Part shown: positions 19,401-32,650 of the stretch, piece by piece
Layout: each line of letters starts with the position of its first letter
How positions within the stretch are numbered: position 1 is the first letter of the stretch
Assembly (NCBI GenBank): GCA_942486035.1
Contig: CALNXK010000171.1
Coordinates: 1,079,001 to 1,143,000 of the forward strand
Length of the DNA: 64,000 bases
Direction: 5' to 3'
Source of the DNA: Porites lobata
Lineage: Eukaryota > Cnidaria > Anthozoa > Scleractinia > Poritidae
Notes under the pieces: model-generated
Seen by the model: the letters and a program-made list of their open reading frames with translations, nothing else
Databases searched by the model: none
Told to the model about the DNA's origin: nothing
Translations under genes and position numbers: made by a program

Positions 19401-22400
19401 TATATTCCCGAAAAAAAAAAAGTTGGAAAAATGGCCATTTTTGGCCCAAAAGGATGGGTTAACCCCTTTGGAAAAAAGTCAATTTTCTGACTTTTTGAAC
19501 TTTTTTTTATAGCCTAGGGAGGCGTTCTTTCGTTCTAGAATATCGTAAAAGACATTTTCCTGGCCTATATTGCCTAAAAAAAAAAGTTGGAACAATGGCC
19601 ATTTTTGAAAAAAAACATTTTCCTAGCGTATGGGTTAAAAATCTTTGGAAAAATGTCAATTTTGGACGACTTTTTTTTTGGAAAATCTTGTTTTTCTAGC
19701 CTAGAAAGGCGTTTTTTTTTCGTTCTAGAATATCGTAAAAGACATTTTCCTGTTCTATATTGCCTAAAAAAAAAAGTTCGAAAAATGGCCATTTTTGGAC
19801 AAAAACCATGGGTTAACCCCTTTGGAAAAATGTCAATTTTTTTGACTTTTTAAAACTTTTTTTTTATAGCCTAGAAAGGCGTTTTTTCGTTCTAGAATAT
19901 CGTAAAAAGACATTTTCTTGGCCTATATTGCCTAAAAAAAAGTTGGAAAAATGGCCATTTTGGACCAAAACCATGGGTTAACCCCTTTGGAAAAATGTCA
20001 ATTTTTGAACTTTTAAACTTCTTGTTTTTATAGCCTAGATAAGGCGTTTTTTCGTTCTAGAATATCGTAAAAGACATTTTCCTGTTCTATATTGCCTAAA
20101 AAAAAAAGTTGGAAAAATGGCCATTTTTGACCAAAACCATGGGTTAACCTTTGGAAAAATGTCAATTTTCGACTTTTTTTTAACTTCTTGTTTTTATAGC
20201 CTAGAAAGGCGTTTTTTCCTTTAAGAATATCGTAAAAGACATTTTCTTGGCCTATATTGCCCAAAAAAAAAAGTTCGAAAAATGGCCATTTTTGGACCAA
20301 AAACCATGGGTTAACCCCTTTGGAAAAATGTCAATTTTTCGACTTTTTGAACTTCTTGTTTTTATAGCCTAGAAAGGCGTTTTTTCCTTTAAGAATATCG
20401 GAAAAGACATTTTCCTGTTCTATATTGCCTAAAAAAAAAGTTGGAAAAATGGCCATTTTTGGACCAAAACCATGGGTTAACCCCTTTGGAAAAATGTCAA
20501 TTTTTCGACTTTTTGAACTTCTTGTTTTTATAGCCTAGAAAGGCGTTTTTTCGTTCTAGAATATCGTAAAAGACATTTTCCAGTTCTATATTGCCTAAAA
20601 AAAAAGTTGGAAAAATGGCCATTTTTGGACAAAAACCATGGGTTAACCCCTTTGGAAAAATGTCCATTTTTTGACTTTTTGAACTTCTTGTTTTTATAGC
20701 CTAGAAAGGCGTTTTTTTTTTCATTAGAATATCGTAAAAGACATTTTCCTGTTCTATATTGCCTAAAAAAAAAGTTGGAAAAATGGCTATTTTTGGATTA
20801 AAACCATGGGTTAACCCCTTTGGAAAAATGTCAATTTTTCGACTTTTTGAACTTCTTGTTTTTATAGCCTAGAAAGGCGTTTTTTCGTTCTAGAATATCG
20901 TAAAAGACATTTTCCTGGCCTATATTGCCTAAAAAAAAAAGTTCGAAAAATGGCCATTTTTGGACAAAAACCATGGGTTAACCCCTTTGGAAAAATGTCA
21001 ATTTTTCGACTTTTTGAACTTCTTGTTTTTATAGCCTAGAAAGGCGTTTTTTCGTTCTAGAATATCGTAAAAGACATTTTCCTGGCCTATATTGCCTAAA
21101 AAAAAAAAGTTGGAAAAATCGCCATTTTTGGACAAAAACCATGGGTTCACCCCTTTGGAAAAAAGTCAATTTTTCGACTTTTGAAGTTCTTGTTTTTATA
21201 GCCTAGAAAGGCTTTTTTTTTGTTGTAGAAAATCGTAAAAAACACTTTCGTTGCCTATATTGTCTAAACAAAGAAAGTTGGAAAAATGGCCATTTTTGAA
21301 CTAAAACCATGGATTCACCCCTTTGGAAAAATGTCAATTTTTTGACTTTTTGAACTTCTTGTTTTTATAGCCTAGAAAGGCGTTTTTTCGTTCTAGAATA
21401 TCGTAAAAGAGATTTTTTTGTTCTATATTGCCTAAAAAAAAAATTGGAAAAATGGCCATTTTTGGACAAAAACCATGGGTTAACCCCTTTGGAAATATGT
21501 CAATTTTCCGACTTGTTGAACTTCTTGTTTTTATAGCCTAGAAAAGCGTTTTTTCGTTCTAGAATATCGTAAAAGACATTTTCCTTTTCTATAAAGCCTA
21601 AGAAAAAAAGTTGAAAACAATGGCCATTTTTGGACCAAAACCATGGGTTAACCCCTTTGGAAAAATGTCAATTTTTCGACTTTTTGAACTTCTTGTTTTT
21701 ATAGCCTAGAAAAAAGTTTTTTCGTTCTAGAATATCGTAAAAGACATTTTCCTGTTCTATATTGCCTAAAAAAAAAAGTTGGAAAAATGGCCATTTTTGG
21801 ACAAAAACCATGGGTTAACCCCTTTGGAAAAATGTCAATTTTTCGACTTTTTGAACTTCTTGTTTTTATAGCCTAGAAAGGCGTTTTTTCGTTCTAGAGT
21901 ATCGTAAAACACATTTTCCAGTTCTATATTGCCTAAAAAGAAAGTTGGAAAAATGGCCATTTTTGGACCAAAACCATGGGTTAACCCCTTTGGAAAAATG
22001 TCAATTTTTCGACTTTTTGAACTTCTTGTTTTTATAGCCTAGAAAGGCGTTTTTTCGTTCTAGAATATCGTAAAAGACATTTTCCAGTTCTATATTGCCT
22101 AAAAAAAAAGTTGGAAAAATGGCCATTTTTGGACAAAAACCATGGGTTAACCCCTTTGGAAAAATGTCAATTTTTTGACTTTTTGAACTTCTTGTTTTTA
22201 TAGCCTAGAAAGGCGTTTTTTCGTTCTAGAATATCGTAAAAGACATTTTGTTGGTTCTATATTGCCTGAAAAATAAAGTTGGAAAAATGGCCATTTTGGA
22301 CCAAAACCATGGGTTAACCCCTTTGGAAAAATGTCAATTTTTCGACTTTTTGAACTTCTTCTTTTTATAGCCTAGAAGAGGCGTTTTTTTTTGTTCTAGA

Positions 22401-25400
22401 ATATCGTAAAAAACATTTTCTTGGTCTAAATTGGCTAAAAAAAAAGTTGGAAAAATGGCCATTTTTGGACAAAAACCATGGGTTAACCCCTTTGGAAAAA
22501 TGTCAATTTTTCGACTTTTCGAACTTTTTGTTTTTATAGCCTAGAAAGGCGTTTTTTCGTTCTAGAATATCGTAAAAGATATTTTCCTGGCCATTTTTGG
22601 ACAAAAACCATGGGTTAACCACTTTTGAAAAATGTCAATTTTTCGACTTTTTGAACTTCTTGTTTTTATAGCCTAGAAAGGCGTTTTTTCGTTCTAGAAT
22701 ATCGTAAAAGACATTTTCCTGTTCTATATTGCCTAAAAAAAAAAGTTGGAAAAATGGCCATTTTTGGACAAAAACCATGGGTTAACCCCTTTGGAAAAAT
22801 GTCAATTTTTCGACTTTTTGAACTTCTTGTTTTTATAGCCTAGAAAGGCGTTTTTTCGTTCTAGAATATCGTAAAAGACATTTTCCTGTTCTATATTGCC
22901 TAAAAAAAAAATTGGAAAAATGGCCATTTTTGGACAAAACCATGGGTTAACCCTTTGGAAAATGTCAATTTTTCGACTTTTCGAACTTCTTGTTTTTATA
23001 GCCTAGAAAGGCGTTTTTTCGTTCTAGAATATCGTAAAAGACATTTTCTTGTTCTATATTGCCTAAAAAAAAAAGTTGGAAAAATGGCCATTTTGGACCA
23101 AAACCATGGGTTAACCCCTTTGGAAAAATGTCAATTTTTCGACTTTTTGAACTTCTTGTTTTTTATAGCCTAGAAAGGCGTTTTTTCGTTCTAGAATATC
23201 GTAAAAGACATTTTCCTGTTCTATATTGCCCAAAAAAAAAGTTCGAAAAATGGCCATTTTTGACCAAAAAACCATGGGTTAACCCCTTTGGAAAAATGTC
23301 AATTTTTCGACTTTTTGAACTTCTTGTTTTTATAGCCTAGAAAGGCGTTTTTTTTTCGTTCTAGAATATCGTAAAAGACATTTTCCTGTTCTATATTGCC
23401 TAAAAAAAGTTGGAAAAATGGCCATTTTGGACCAAAACCATGGGTTAACCCCTTGGAAAAATGTCAATTTTTCGACTGTTTGAACTTCTTATTTTTATAG
23501 CCTAGAAAGGCGTTTTTCCCTTCTAGAATATCGTAAAAGACATTTTCCTGTTCTATATTGCCTAAAAAAAAAAAGTTGGAAAAATGGCCATTTTTGGACA
23601 AAAACCATGGGTTAACCCCTTTGGAAAAATGTCAATTTTTTTGACTTTTGAACTTCTTGTTTTATAGTCTAGAAAGGCGTTTTTTCGTTCTAGAATATCG
23701 TAAAAGATATTTTCCTGGCCTATATTGCCCAAAAAAAAAAAGTTGGAAAAATGGCCATTTTTGGACCAAAAACCATGGGTTAACCCCTTTGGAAAAATGT
23801 CAATTTTTCGACTTTTTAAACCTCTTGTTTTTATAGCCTAGAAAGGCGTTTTTTCGTTCTAGAATATCGTAAAAGACATTTGCCTGGCCTATATTGCCTG
23901 AAAAAACAAAGTTGGAAAAATGGCCATTTTTGGACCAAAACCATGGGTTAACCCCTTTGGAAAAATGTCAATTTTTCGACTGTTTCAACCTCTTGTTTTT
24001 ATAGCCTAGAAAGCCGTTTTTTCGTTCTAGCATATCGTAAAATTCATTTGCCTGGCTTATATTTTTTCTGAAAAAACAAAGTTGGAAAAATGGCCATTTT
24101 TGGACCAAAACCATGGGTTAACCAATTTGGAAAAATGTCAGTTTTTCGACCTTTTCAACTTCCTGTTTTTATAGACTAGAAAGGCGTTTTTTTTGTTCTA
24201 GAATATCGTAAAAGATATTTTCCTGGCCTCTATTGCCTAAAAAAAAAAGTTGAAAAAATGGCCATTTTTGGACAAAAACCATGGGTTAACCCCTTTGGAA
24301 AAATCTAAATTCTTCGAATGTTTCAACTTCTTGTTTTTATAGCCTAGAAAGGCGTTTTTTCGTTCTACAATAACGTAAAAAACATTAACCTGGCCTATTT
24401 TGCCTAAAAAAAAAAAGTGGAAAAATGGCCATTTTTGAAAAAAAAACCATGGGTAACCCCTTTGGAAAAATGTCAATTTTTTGACTTTTTGAACTTCTTG
24501 TTTTTATAGCCTAGAAAGGCGTTTTTTCGTTCTAGAATATCGTAAAAGACATTTTCCTGTTCTATATTGCCTAAAAAAAAAAGTTGGAAAAAATGGCCAT
24601 TTTGGACAAAAACCATGGGTTAACCCTTTGGAAAAATGTCAATTTTTCGACTTTTTGAACTTCTTGTTTTTATAGCCTTGAAAGGCGTTTTTTCGTTCTA
24701 GAATATCGTAAAAGACATTGTCCTGTTCTATATTGCCTAAAAAAAAAATTGGAAAAATGGCCATTTTTGGACAAAAACCATGGGTTAACCCCTTTGGAAA
24801 AATGTCAATTTTTCGACTTCTTGAACTTCTTGGTTTTAAAGCCTAGAAAAAGGTTTTTTCGTTCTAGAATATCGTAAAAGACATTTTCCTGTTTTATATT
24901 GCCTAAAAAAAAAAGTTGGAAAAATGGCCATTTTTGGACCAAAACCATGGGTTAACCCCTTTGGAAAAATGTCAATTTTTCGACTTTTTCAACTTCTTGT
25001 TTTTATAGCCTAGAAAGGCGTTTTTTCGTTCTAGAATATCGTAAAAGACATTTTCCTGTTCTATATTGCCTAAAAAAAAAGTTGGAAAAATGGCCATTTT
25101 TGGACCAAAACCATGGGTTAACCCTTTGGAAAAATGTCAATTTTTCGACTTTTTGAACTTCTTGTTTTTATAGCCTAGAAAGGCGTTTTTTCGTTCTAGA
25201 ATATCGTAAAAGACATTTTCCTGGCCTATATTGCCTAAAAAAAAAAGTTGGAAAAATGGCCATTTTTGGACCAAAACCATGGGTTAACCCCTTTGGAAAA
25301 ATGTCAATTTTTCGACTTTTTGAACTTCTTGTTTTTATAGCCTAGAAATGCGTTTTTTTGTTCTAGAAGATCGTAAAAGACATTTTCCTGTTCTATATTG

Positions 25401-28400
25401 CCTAAAAAAAAAGGTTGGAAAAATGGTCATTTTTCGACCAAAACCATGGGTTAACCCCTTTGGAAAAATGTCAATTTTTCGACTTTTTGAACTTCTTGTT
25501 TTTATAGCCTAGAAAGGCGTTTTTTCGTTCTAGAATATCGTAAAAGACATTTTCCTGTCCTATATTGCCTAAAAAAAAAAGTTGGAAAAATGGCCATTTT
25601 TGGACCAAAACCATGGGTTAACCCCTTTGGAAAAATGTCAATTTTTCGACTTTTTGAACTTCTTGTTTTTATAGCCTAGAAAGGCGTTTTTTCGTTCTAG
25701 AATATCGTAAAAGACATTTTCCTGTTCTATATTGCCTAAAAAAAAAAGTTGGAAAAATGGCCATTTTTGAACAAAAACCATGGGTTAACCCCTTTGGAAA
25801 AATGTCAATTTTTCGACTTTTTGAACTTTTTTTTTTTATAGCCTAGAAAGGCGTTTTTTCGTTCTAGAATATCGTAAAAGACATTTTCCTGTTCTATATT
25901 GCCTAAAAAAAAAAGTTGGAAAAATGGCCATTTTTGGACAAAACCATGGGTTAACCCCTTTGGAAAAATGTCAATTTTTCGACTTTTTGAACTTCTTGTT
26001 TTTATAGCCTAGAAAGGCGTTTTTTCGTTCTAGAATATCGTAAAAGACATTTTCTTGGCCTATATTGCCTAAAAAAAAAAGCTGGAAAAATGGCCATTTT
26101 TGGACAAAAACCATGGGTTAACCCCTTTGGAAAAATGTCAATTTTTCGACTTTTTGAACTTCTTATTTTTATAGCCTAGAAAGGCGTTTTTTCGTTCTAG
26201 AATATCGTAAAAGACATTTTCCTGGCCTATATTGCCTAAAAAAAAAAGTTGGAAAAATGGCCATTTTTGGACCAAAACCATGGGTTAACCCCTTTGGAAA
26301 AATATCAATTTTTCGACTTTTTGAACTTCTTGTTTTTATAGCCTAGAAAGGCGTTTTTTCGTTCTAGAATATCGTAAAAGACATTTTCCTGTTCTATATT
26401 GCCTAAAAAAAAAAGTTGGAAAAATGGCCATTTTTCGACCAAAATCATGGGTTAACTCCTTTGGAAAAATGTCAATTTTTCGACTTTTTGAACTGCTTGT
26501 TTTTATAGCCTAGAAAGGCGTTTTTTCGTTCTAGAATATCGTAAAAGACATTTTCCTGTTCTATATTGCCTAAAAAAAAAAAAAAGGAAAAATGGCCATT
26601 TTTGGACAAAAACCATGGGTTAACCCCTTTGGAAATATGTCAATTTTTCGACTTTTTGAACTTCTTGTTTTTATAGCCTAGAAAGGCGTTTTTTCGTTCT
26701 AGAATATCGTAAAAGACATTGTCCTGTTCTATATTGCCTAAAAAAAAAAAAAGGAAAAATGGCCATTTTTGGACAAAAACCATGGGTTAACCCCTTTGGA
26801 AAAATGTCAATTTTTCGACTTTTTGAACTTCTTGTTTTTATAGCCTAGAAAGGCGTTTTTTCGTTCTAGAATATCGTAAAAGACATTTTCCTGTTCTATA
26901 TTGCCTAAAAAAAAAAAGTTCGGAAAATGACTTTTCTTGGACCAAAACCATTGGTTAACCCCTTAAAAAAAATATCAATTTTTCGTTGTTTTGAATTTCT
27001 TGTTTTTTATAGGCTAGAAAGGCGTTTTTTTCTTTTTACAATATCGTAAAAGGCGTTATCCTCTTCTATATTGCCTAAAACAAAAAGTTGCAAGAATCGC
27101 CATTTTTCGACCGAAAGCATGGGTTAACCCCTTTGCAAAAATCTCATTTTTTTCGTCTTTTTGAACTTTTTTTTTTATTGCGTAGTAACGCGTTTTTTCC
27201 TTTTAGAACATTGCAAAAGACATTTTTCTCGCCTATATTGCCTTAAAAAAAGTTGGAAAAATGCCCATTTTTGGACCAAAAGCATGGGTTAACCCCTTTG
27301 GAAAAATGTCAATTTTTTGACCGTTTGAACTTTATGTTTTTATAGCCTAGAAAGGCGTTTTTTTGTTCTAGAATATGATAAAACACATTTTCGCGGCCTA
27401 TATTGCCCAAAAAAAAACTTGGAAAAATGGCCATTTTCGGACCTAAACCATGGGTTAACCCTTTTGGAAAAATGTCAATTTTTCGACTGTTTGATTTTCT
27501 TGTTTTTATAGCCTAGAAAAGCGTTTTTGCGTTCTAGAATATCATAAAAGACATTTTCCTGGGCTATATTACCTAAAAAAAAAATTGGAAAAATGACCAT
27601 TTTTCGACCAAAACCATGGGTTAACCCTTTAGGAAAAATGCCAATTTTTGGACTTTTTGGACTTCTTGTTTTTATAGCCTAGAAAGGCGTTTTTTTGTTC
27701 TAGAATATGATAAAAGACATTTTGCTGGCCTATATTGCCTAAAAAAAAAGTTGGAAAAATGGCCATTTTTGGACAAAAACCATGGCTTAACCCCTTTGGA
27801 AAAATGTCAATTTTTCGATTTTCCGAACTTCTTGTTTTTATAGCCTAGAAAGGCGTTTTTTCCTCTAGAATATCGTAAAAGACATTTTCCTGTTCTATAT
27901 TGCCTTAAAAAAAAAGTTGGAAAAATGGCCATTTTTTGACAAAAACCATGGGTTAACCCCTTTGGAAAAATGTCAATTTTTCGACTTTTCAAACTTCTTG
28001 TTTTTATAGCCTAGAAAGGCGTTTTTTCGTTCTAGAATATCGTAAAAGACATTTTCCTGTTCTATATTGCCTAAAAAAAAAAGTTGGAAAAATGGCCATT
28101 TTTGGACAAAAACCATGGGTTAACCCCTTTGGAAAAATGTCAATTTTTCGACTTTTCGAACTTCTTGTTTTTATAGCCTAGAAAGGCGTTTTTTCGTTCT
28201 AGAATATCGTAAAAGACATTTTCCTGTTCTATATTGCCTTAAAAAAAAGTTGGAAAAATGGCCATTTTTGGACAAAAAGCATGGGTTAACGCCTTTGGAA
28301 AAATGTTTATTTTTGGATTTTTTGAACTTCTTGTTTTTATAGCCTAGAAAAGCGTTTTTTCGTACTAGAATATCGTAAAAGACATTTTCCCGGCCTATAT

Positions 28401-31400
28401 TGCCTTAAAAAAAATGTGGAAAAATGGCCATTTTTGGACCAAAACCATGGGTTAACCCCTTTGGAAAAATGTCAATTTTTCGACTTTTTGAACTTCTTCT
28501 TTTTATAGCTTAGAAAGGCGTTTTTTCGTTCTAGAATATCATAAAAGACATTTTCCTGTTCTATATTGCCTAAAAAAAAAAAAAGTTGGAAAAATGGCCA
28601 TTTTTGGACAAAACCATGGGTTAACCCCTTTGGAAAAATGTCAATTTTTCGACTTTTTGAACTTCTTGTTTTTATAGCCTAGAAAGGCGTTTTTTCGTTC
28701 TAGAATATCGTAAAAGACATTTTCCTGTTCTATATTGCCTAAAAAAAAAAGTTGGAAAAATGGCCATTTTTGGACCAAAACCATGGGTTAACCCCTTTGG
28801 AAAAATGTCAATTTTTCGACTTTTTGAACTTCTTGTTTTTATAGCCTAGAAAGGCGTTTTTTCGTTCTAGAATATCGTAAAAGACATTTTCCTGTTCTAT
28901 ATTGCCTAAAAAAAAAAAAGTTGGAAAATGGCCATTTTTGGACCAAAACCATGGGTTAACCCCTTTGGAAAAATGTCAATTTTTCGACTTTTTTGAACTT
29001 CTTTTTTTATAGCCTAGAAAGGCGTTTTTTTTTCGTTCTAGAATATCGTAAAAGACATTTTCCTGTTCTATATTGCCTAAAAAAAAAAGTTCCAAAAATG
29101 GCCATTTTGGACACAAACCATGGGTTAACCCCTTTGGAAAAATGTCAATTTTTCGACTTTTTGAACTTCTTGTTTTTATAGCCTAGAAAGGCATTTTTTC
29201 GTTCTAGAATATCATAAAAGACATTTTCCTGGCCTATATTGCCTAAAAAAAAAAAATTTGGAAAAATGGCCATTTTTGGACCAAAACCATGGGTTAACCC
29301 CTTTGGAAAAATGTCAATTTTTCGACTTTTTGAACTTCTTGTTTTTATAGCCTAGAAAGGCGTTTTTTCGTTCTAGAATATCGTAAAAGACAATTTCCTG
29401 GCCTATATTGCCTTTAAAAAAAAGTTGGAAAAATGGCCATTTTTGGACAAAAGGGATGGGTTAACCCCTTTGCAAAAATGTCAATTTTTCGACTTTTTAA
29501 ACTTCTTGTTTTTATAGCCTAGAAAGGCTTTTTTTCGTTCTAGAATATCGTAAAAGACATTTTCGTGGCCTATATTGCCTTTAAAAAAAACTTGGAAAAA
29601 TGGCCATTTTTGGACCAAAACCATGGGTTAACCCCTTTGGAAAAATGTCAATTTTTCGACTTTTTGAACTTCTTGTTTTTATAGCCTAGAAAGGCGTTTT
29701 TTCGTTCTAGAATATCGTAAAAGACATTTTCCTGGCCTATATTGCCTTTAAAAAAAAGTTGGAAAAATGGCCATTTTTGGACCAAAACCATGGGTTAACC
29801 CCTTTGGAAAAATGTCAATTTTTCGACTTTTTGAACTTCTTGTTTTTATAGCCTAGAAAGGCGTTTTTTCGTTCTAGAATATCGTAAAAGACATTTTCCT
29901 GTTCTATATTGCCTAAAAAAAAGTTGGAAAAATGGCCATTTTTGGACAAAAACCATGGGTTAACCCCTTTGGAAAAATGTCAATTTTTCGACTTTTTGAA
30001 CTTCTTGTTTTTATAGCCTAGAAAGGCGTTTTTTCGTTCTAGAATATCGTAAAAGACATTTTCCTGTTCTATATTGCCTAAAAAAAAAGTTGGAAAAATG
30101 GCCATTTTTGGACAAAAACCATGGGTTAACCCCTTTGGAAAAATGTCAATTTTTCGACTTTTTGAACTTCTTGTTTTTATAGCTTAGAAAGGCGTTTTTC
30201 GTTCTAGAATATCGTAAAAGACATTTTCCTGTTCTATATTGCCTAAAAAAAAAAGTTGGAAAAATGGCCATTTTTGGACCAAAACCATGGGTTAACCCCT
30301 TTGGAAAAATGTCAATTTTTCGACTTTTTGAACTTCTTGTTGTTATAGCTTAGAATTTTTTTTTTATTCTAGAATACCGTAAAAGACATTTTTCTGTCTT
30401 ATATTGGCTAAAAGAAAAATTCGAAAAATGGCCATTTTTGGACCAAAATCATGTGGGTTAACCCTTTTGGAAATATGTCATTTTTTCGACTTTTTGAACT
30501 TGTTGTTTTTATAGCCTAGAAATGCGTTTTTTCGTTCTAGAATAACGTAAAAGACATTTTCCTGGCCTATATTGCCTAAAAAAAAAAAAGTTGGAAAAAT
30601 GGCCATTTTTGGACCAAAACCATGGGTTAACCCTTTGGAAAAATGTCAATTTTTCGACTTTTTGAACTTCTTGTTTTTATAGCCTAGAAAGGCGTTTTTT
30701 CGTTCTAGAATATCGTAAAAGACATTTTCCTGTTCTATATTGCCTAAAAAAAAAGTTGGAAAAATGGCCATTTTTGGACAAAAACCATGGGTTAACCCCT
30801 TTGGAAAAATGTCAATTTTTCGACTTTTTGAACTTCTTGTTTTTATAGCCTAGAAAGGCGTTTTTTCGTTCTAGAATATCGTAAAAGACATTTTCCTGTT
30901 CTATATTGCCTAAAAAAAAAATTGGAAAAATGGCCATTTTTGGACAAAAACCATGGGTTAACCCCTTTGGAAAAATGTCAATTTTTCGACTTTTTGAACT
31001 TCTTGTTTTTATAGCCTAGAAAGGCGTTTTTTCGTTCTAGAATATCGTAAAAGACATTTTCCTGTTCTATATTGCCTAAAAAAAAAAGTTGGAAAAATGG
31101 CCATTTTTGGACAAAAACCATGGGTTAACCCCTTTGGAAAAATGTCAATTTTTCGACTTTTTGAACTTCTTGGTTTTATAGCCTAGAAAGGCGTTTTTTC
31201 GTTCTAGAATATCGTAAAAGACATTTTCCTGTTCTATATTGCCTAAAAAAAAAAGTTGGAAAAATGGCCATTTTTGGACAAAAACCATGGGTTAACCCCT
31301 TTGGAAAAATGTCAATTTTTCGACTTTTTGAACTTCTTGTTTTTATAGCCTAGAAAGGCGTTTTTTCGTTCTAGAATATCGTAAAAGACATTTTCCTGTT

Positions 31401-32650
31401 CTATATTGCCTAAAAAAAAAAATTTGAAAAATGGCCATTTTTGGACAAAAACCATGGGTTAACCCCTTTGGAAAAATGTCAATTTTTCGACTTTTTGAAC
31501 TGCTTGTTTTTATAGCCTAGAAAGGCGTTTTTTCGTTCTAGAATATCGTAAAAGACATTTTCCTGTTCTATATTGCCTAAAAAAAAAAAAAAGGAAAAAT
31601 GGCCATTTTTGGACAAAAACCATGGGTTAACCCCTTTGGAAATATGTCAATTTTTCGACTTTTTGAACTTCTTGTTTTTATAGCCTAGAAAGGCGTTTTT
31701 TTTGTTATAGAATATCGTAAAAGACATTTTCCGGTTCTATATTGGCTAAAAAAAAAAAGTTGAAAAATGGCCATTTTGGACAAAACCATTAGTTAACCCC
31801 TTAAAAAAAATATCAATTTTTCGTTGTTTTCAATTTCTTGATTTTTATAGCCTAGAAAGGCGTTTTTTTCCTTTTACAATATCGTAAAAGGCGTTATCCT
31901 GCTGTATATTGCCTAAAACAAAAAGTTGGAAAAATGGCAATTTTTGAAAAAAAACCATGGGTTAACCCCTTTGGAAAAATGTCAATTTTTTGACTTTTTG
32001 AACTTCTTGTTTTTATAGCCTAGAAAGGCGTTTTTTCGTTCTAGAATATCGTAAAAGACAATTTCCTGTTCTATATTGCCTAAAAAAAAAAAGTTGGAAA
32101 AATGGCCATTTTTGCACCAAAACCATGGGTTAACCCCTTTGGAAAAATGTCAATTTTTCGACTTTTTGAACTTCTTGTTTTAATGGTCTAGAAATACGTT
32201 CTTTCGTTTCAGACTATCGTAAAAGAGATTTTCCTGTTCTATATTGCCTAAAAAAAAAAGTTGGAATAATGGCCATTTTTGCACCAAAACCATGGGTTAA
32301 CCCCTTTGGAAAAATGTCAATTTTTCGACTTTTTGAACTTTTTGTTTTTATAGTCTAGAAATACGCTCTTTCGTTTCAGAATATCGTAAAAGACATTTTC
32401 CTGTTCTATATTGCCTAAATAAAAAAGTTGGAAAAATGGCCATTTTTGGACCAAAACCATGGGTTAACCCCTTTGGAAAAATGTCAATTTTTCGACTTTT
32501 TGAACTTCTTGTTTTTATAGCCTAGAAAGGCGTTTTTTCGTTCTAGAATATCGTAAAAGACATTTTCCTGTTCTATATTGCCTAAAAAAAAAGTTGGAAA
32601 AATGGCCATTTTTGGACAAAAACCATGGGTTAACCCCTTTGGAAAAATGT
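19400..32650 (+). repeat. Homogenised satellite core, left half
   Basis: Mostly near-consensus monomers with CCTGTTCTATATTGCC or CCTGGCCTATATTGCC. The GTTGAATAATGG variant common to the right is not seen here. A more diverged island interrupts at about 26.93-27.75 kb. Confidence 0.85.
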
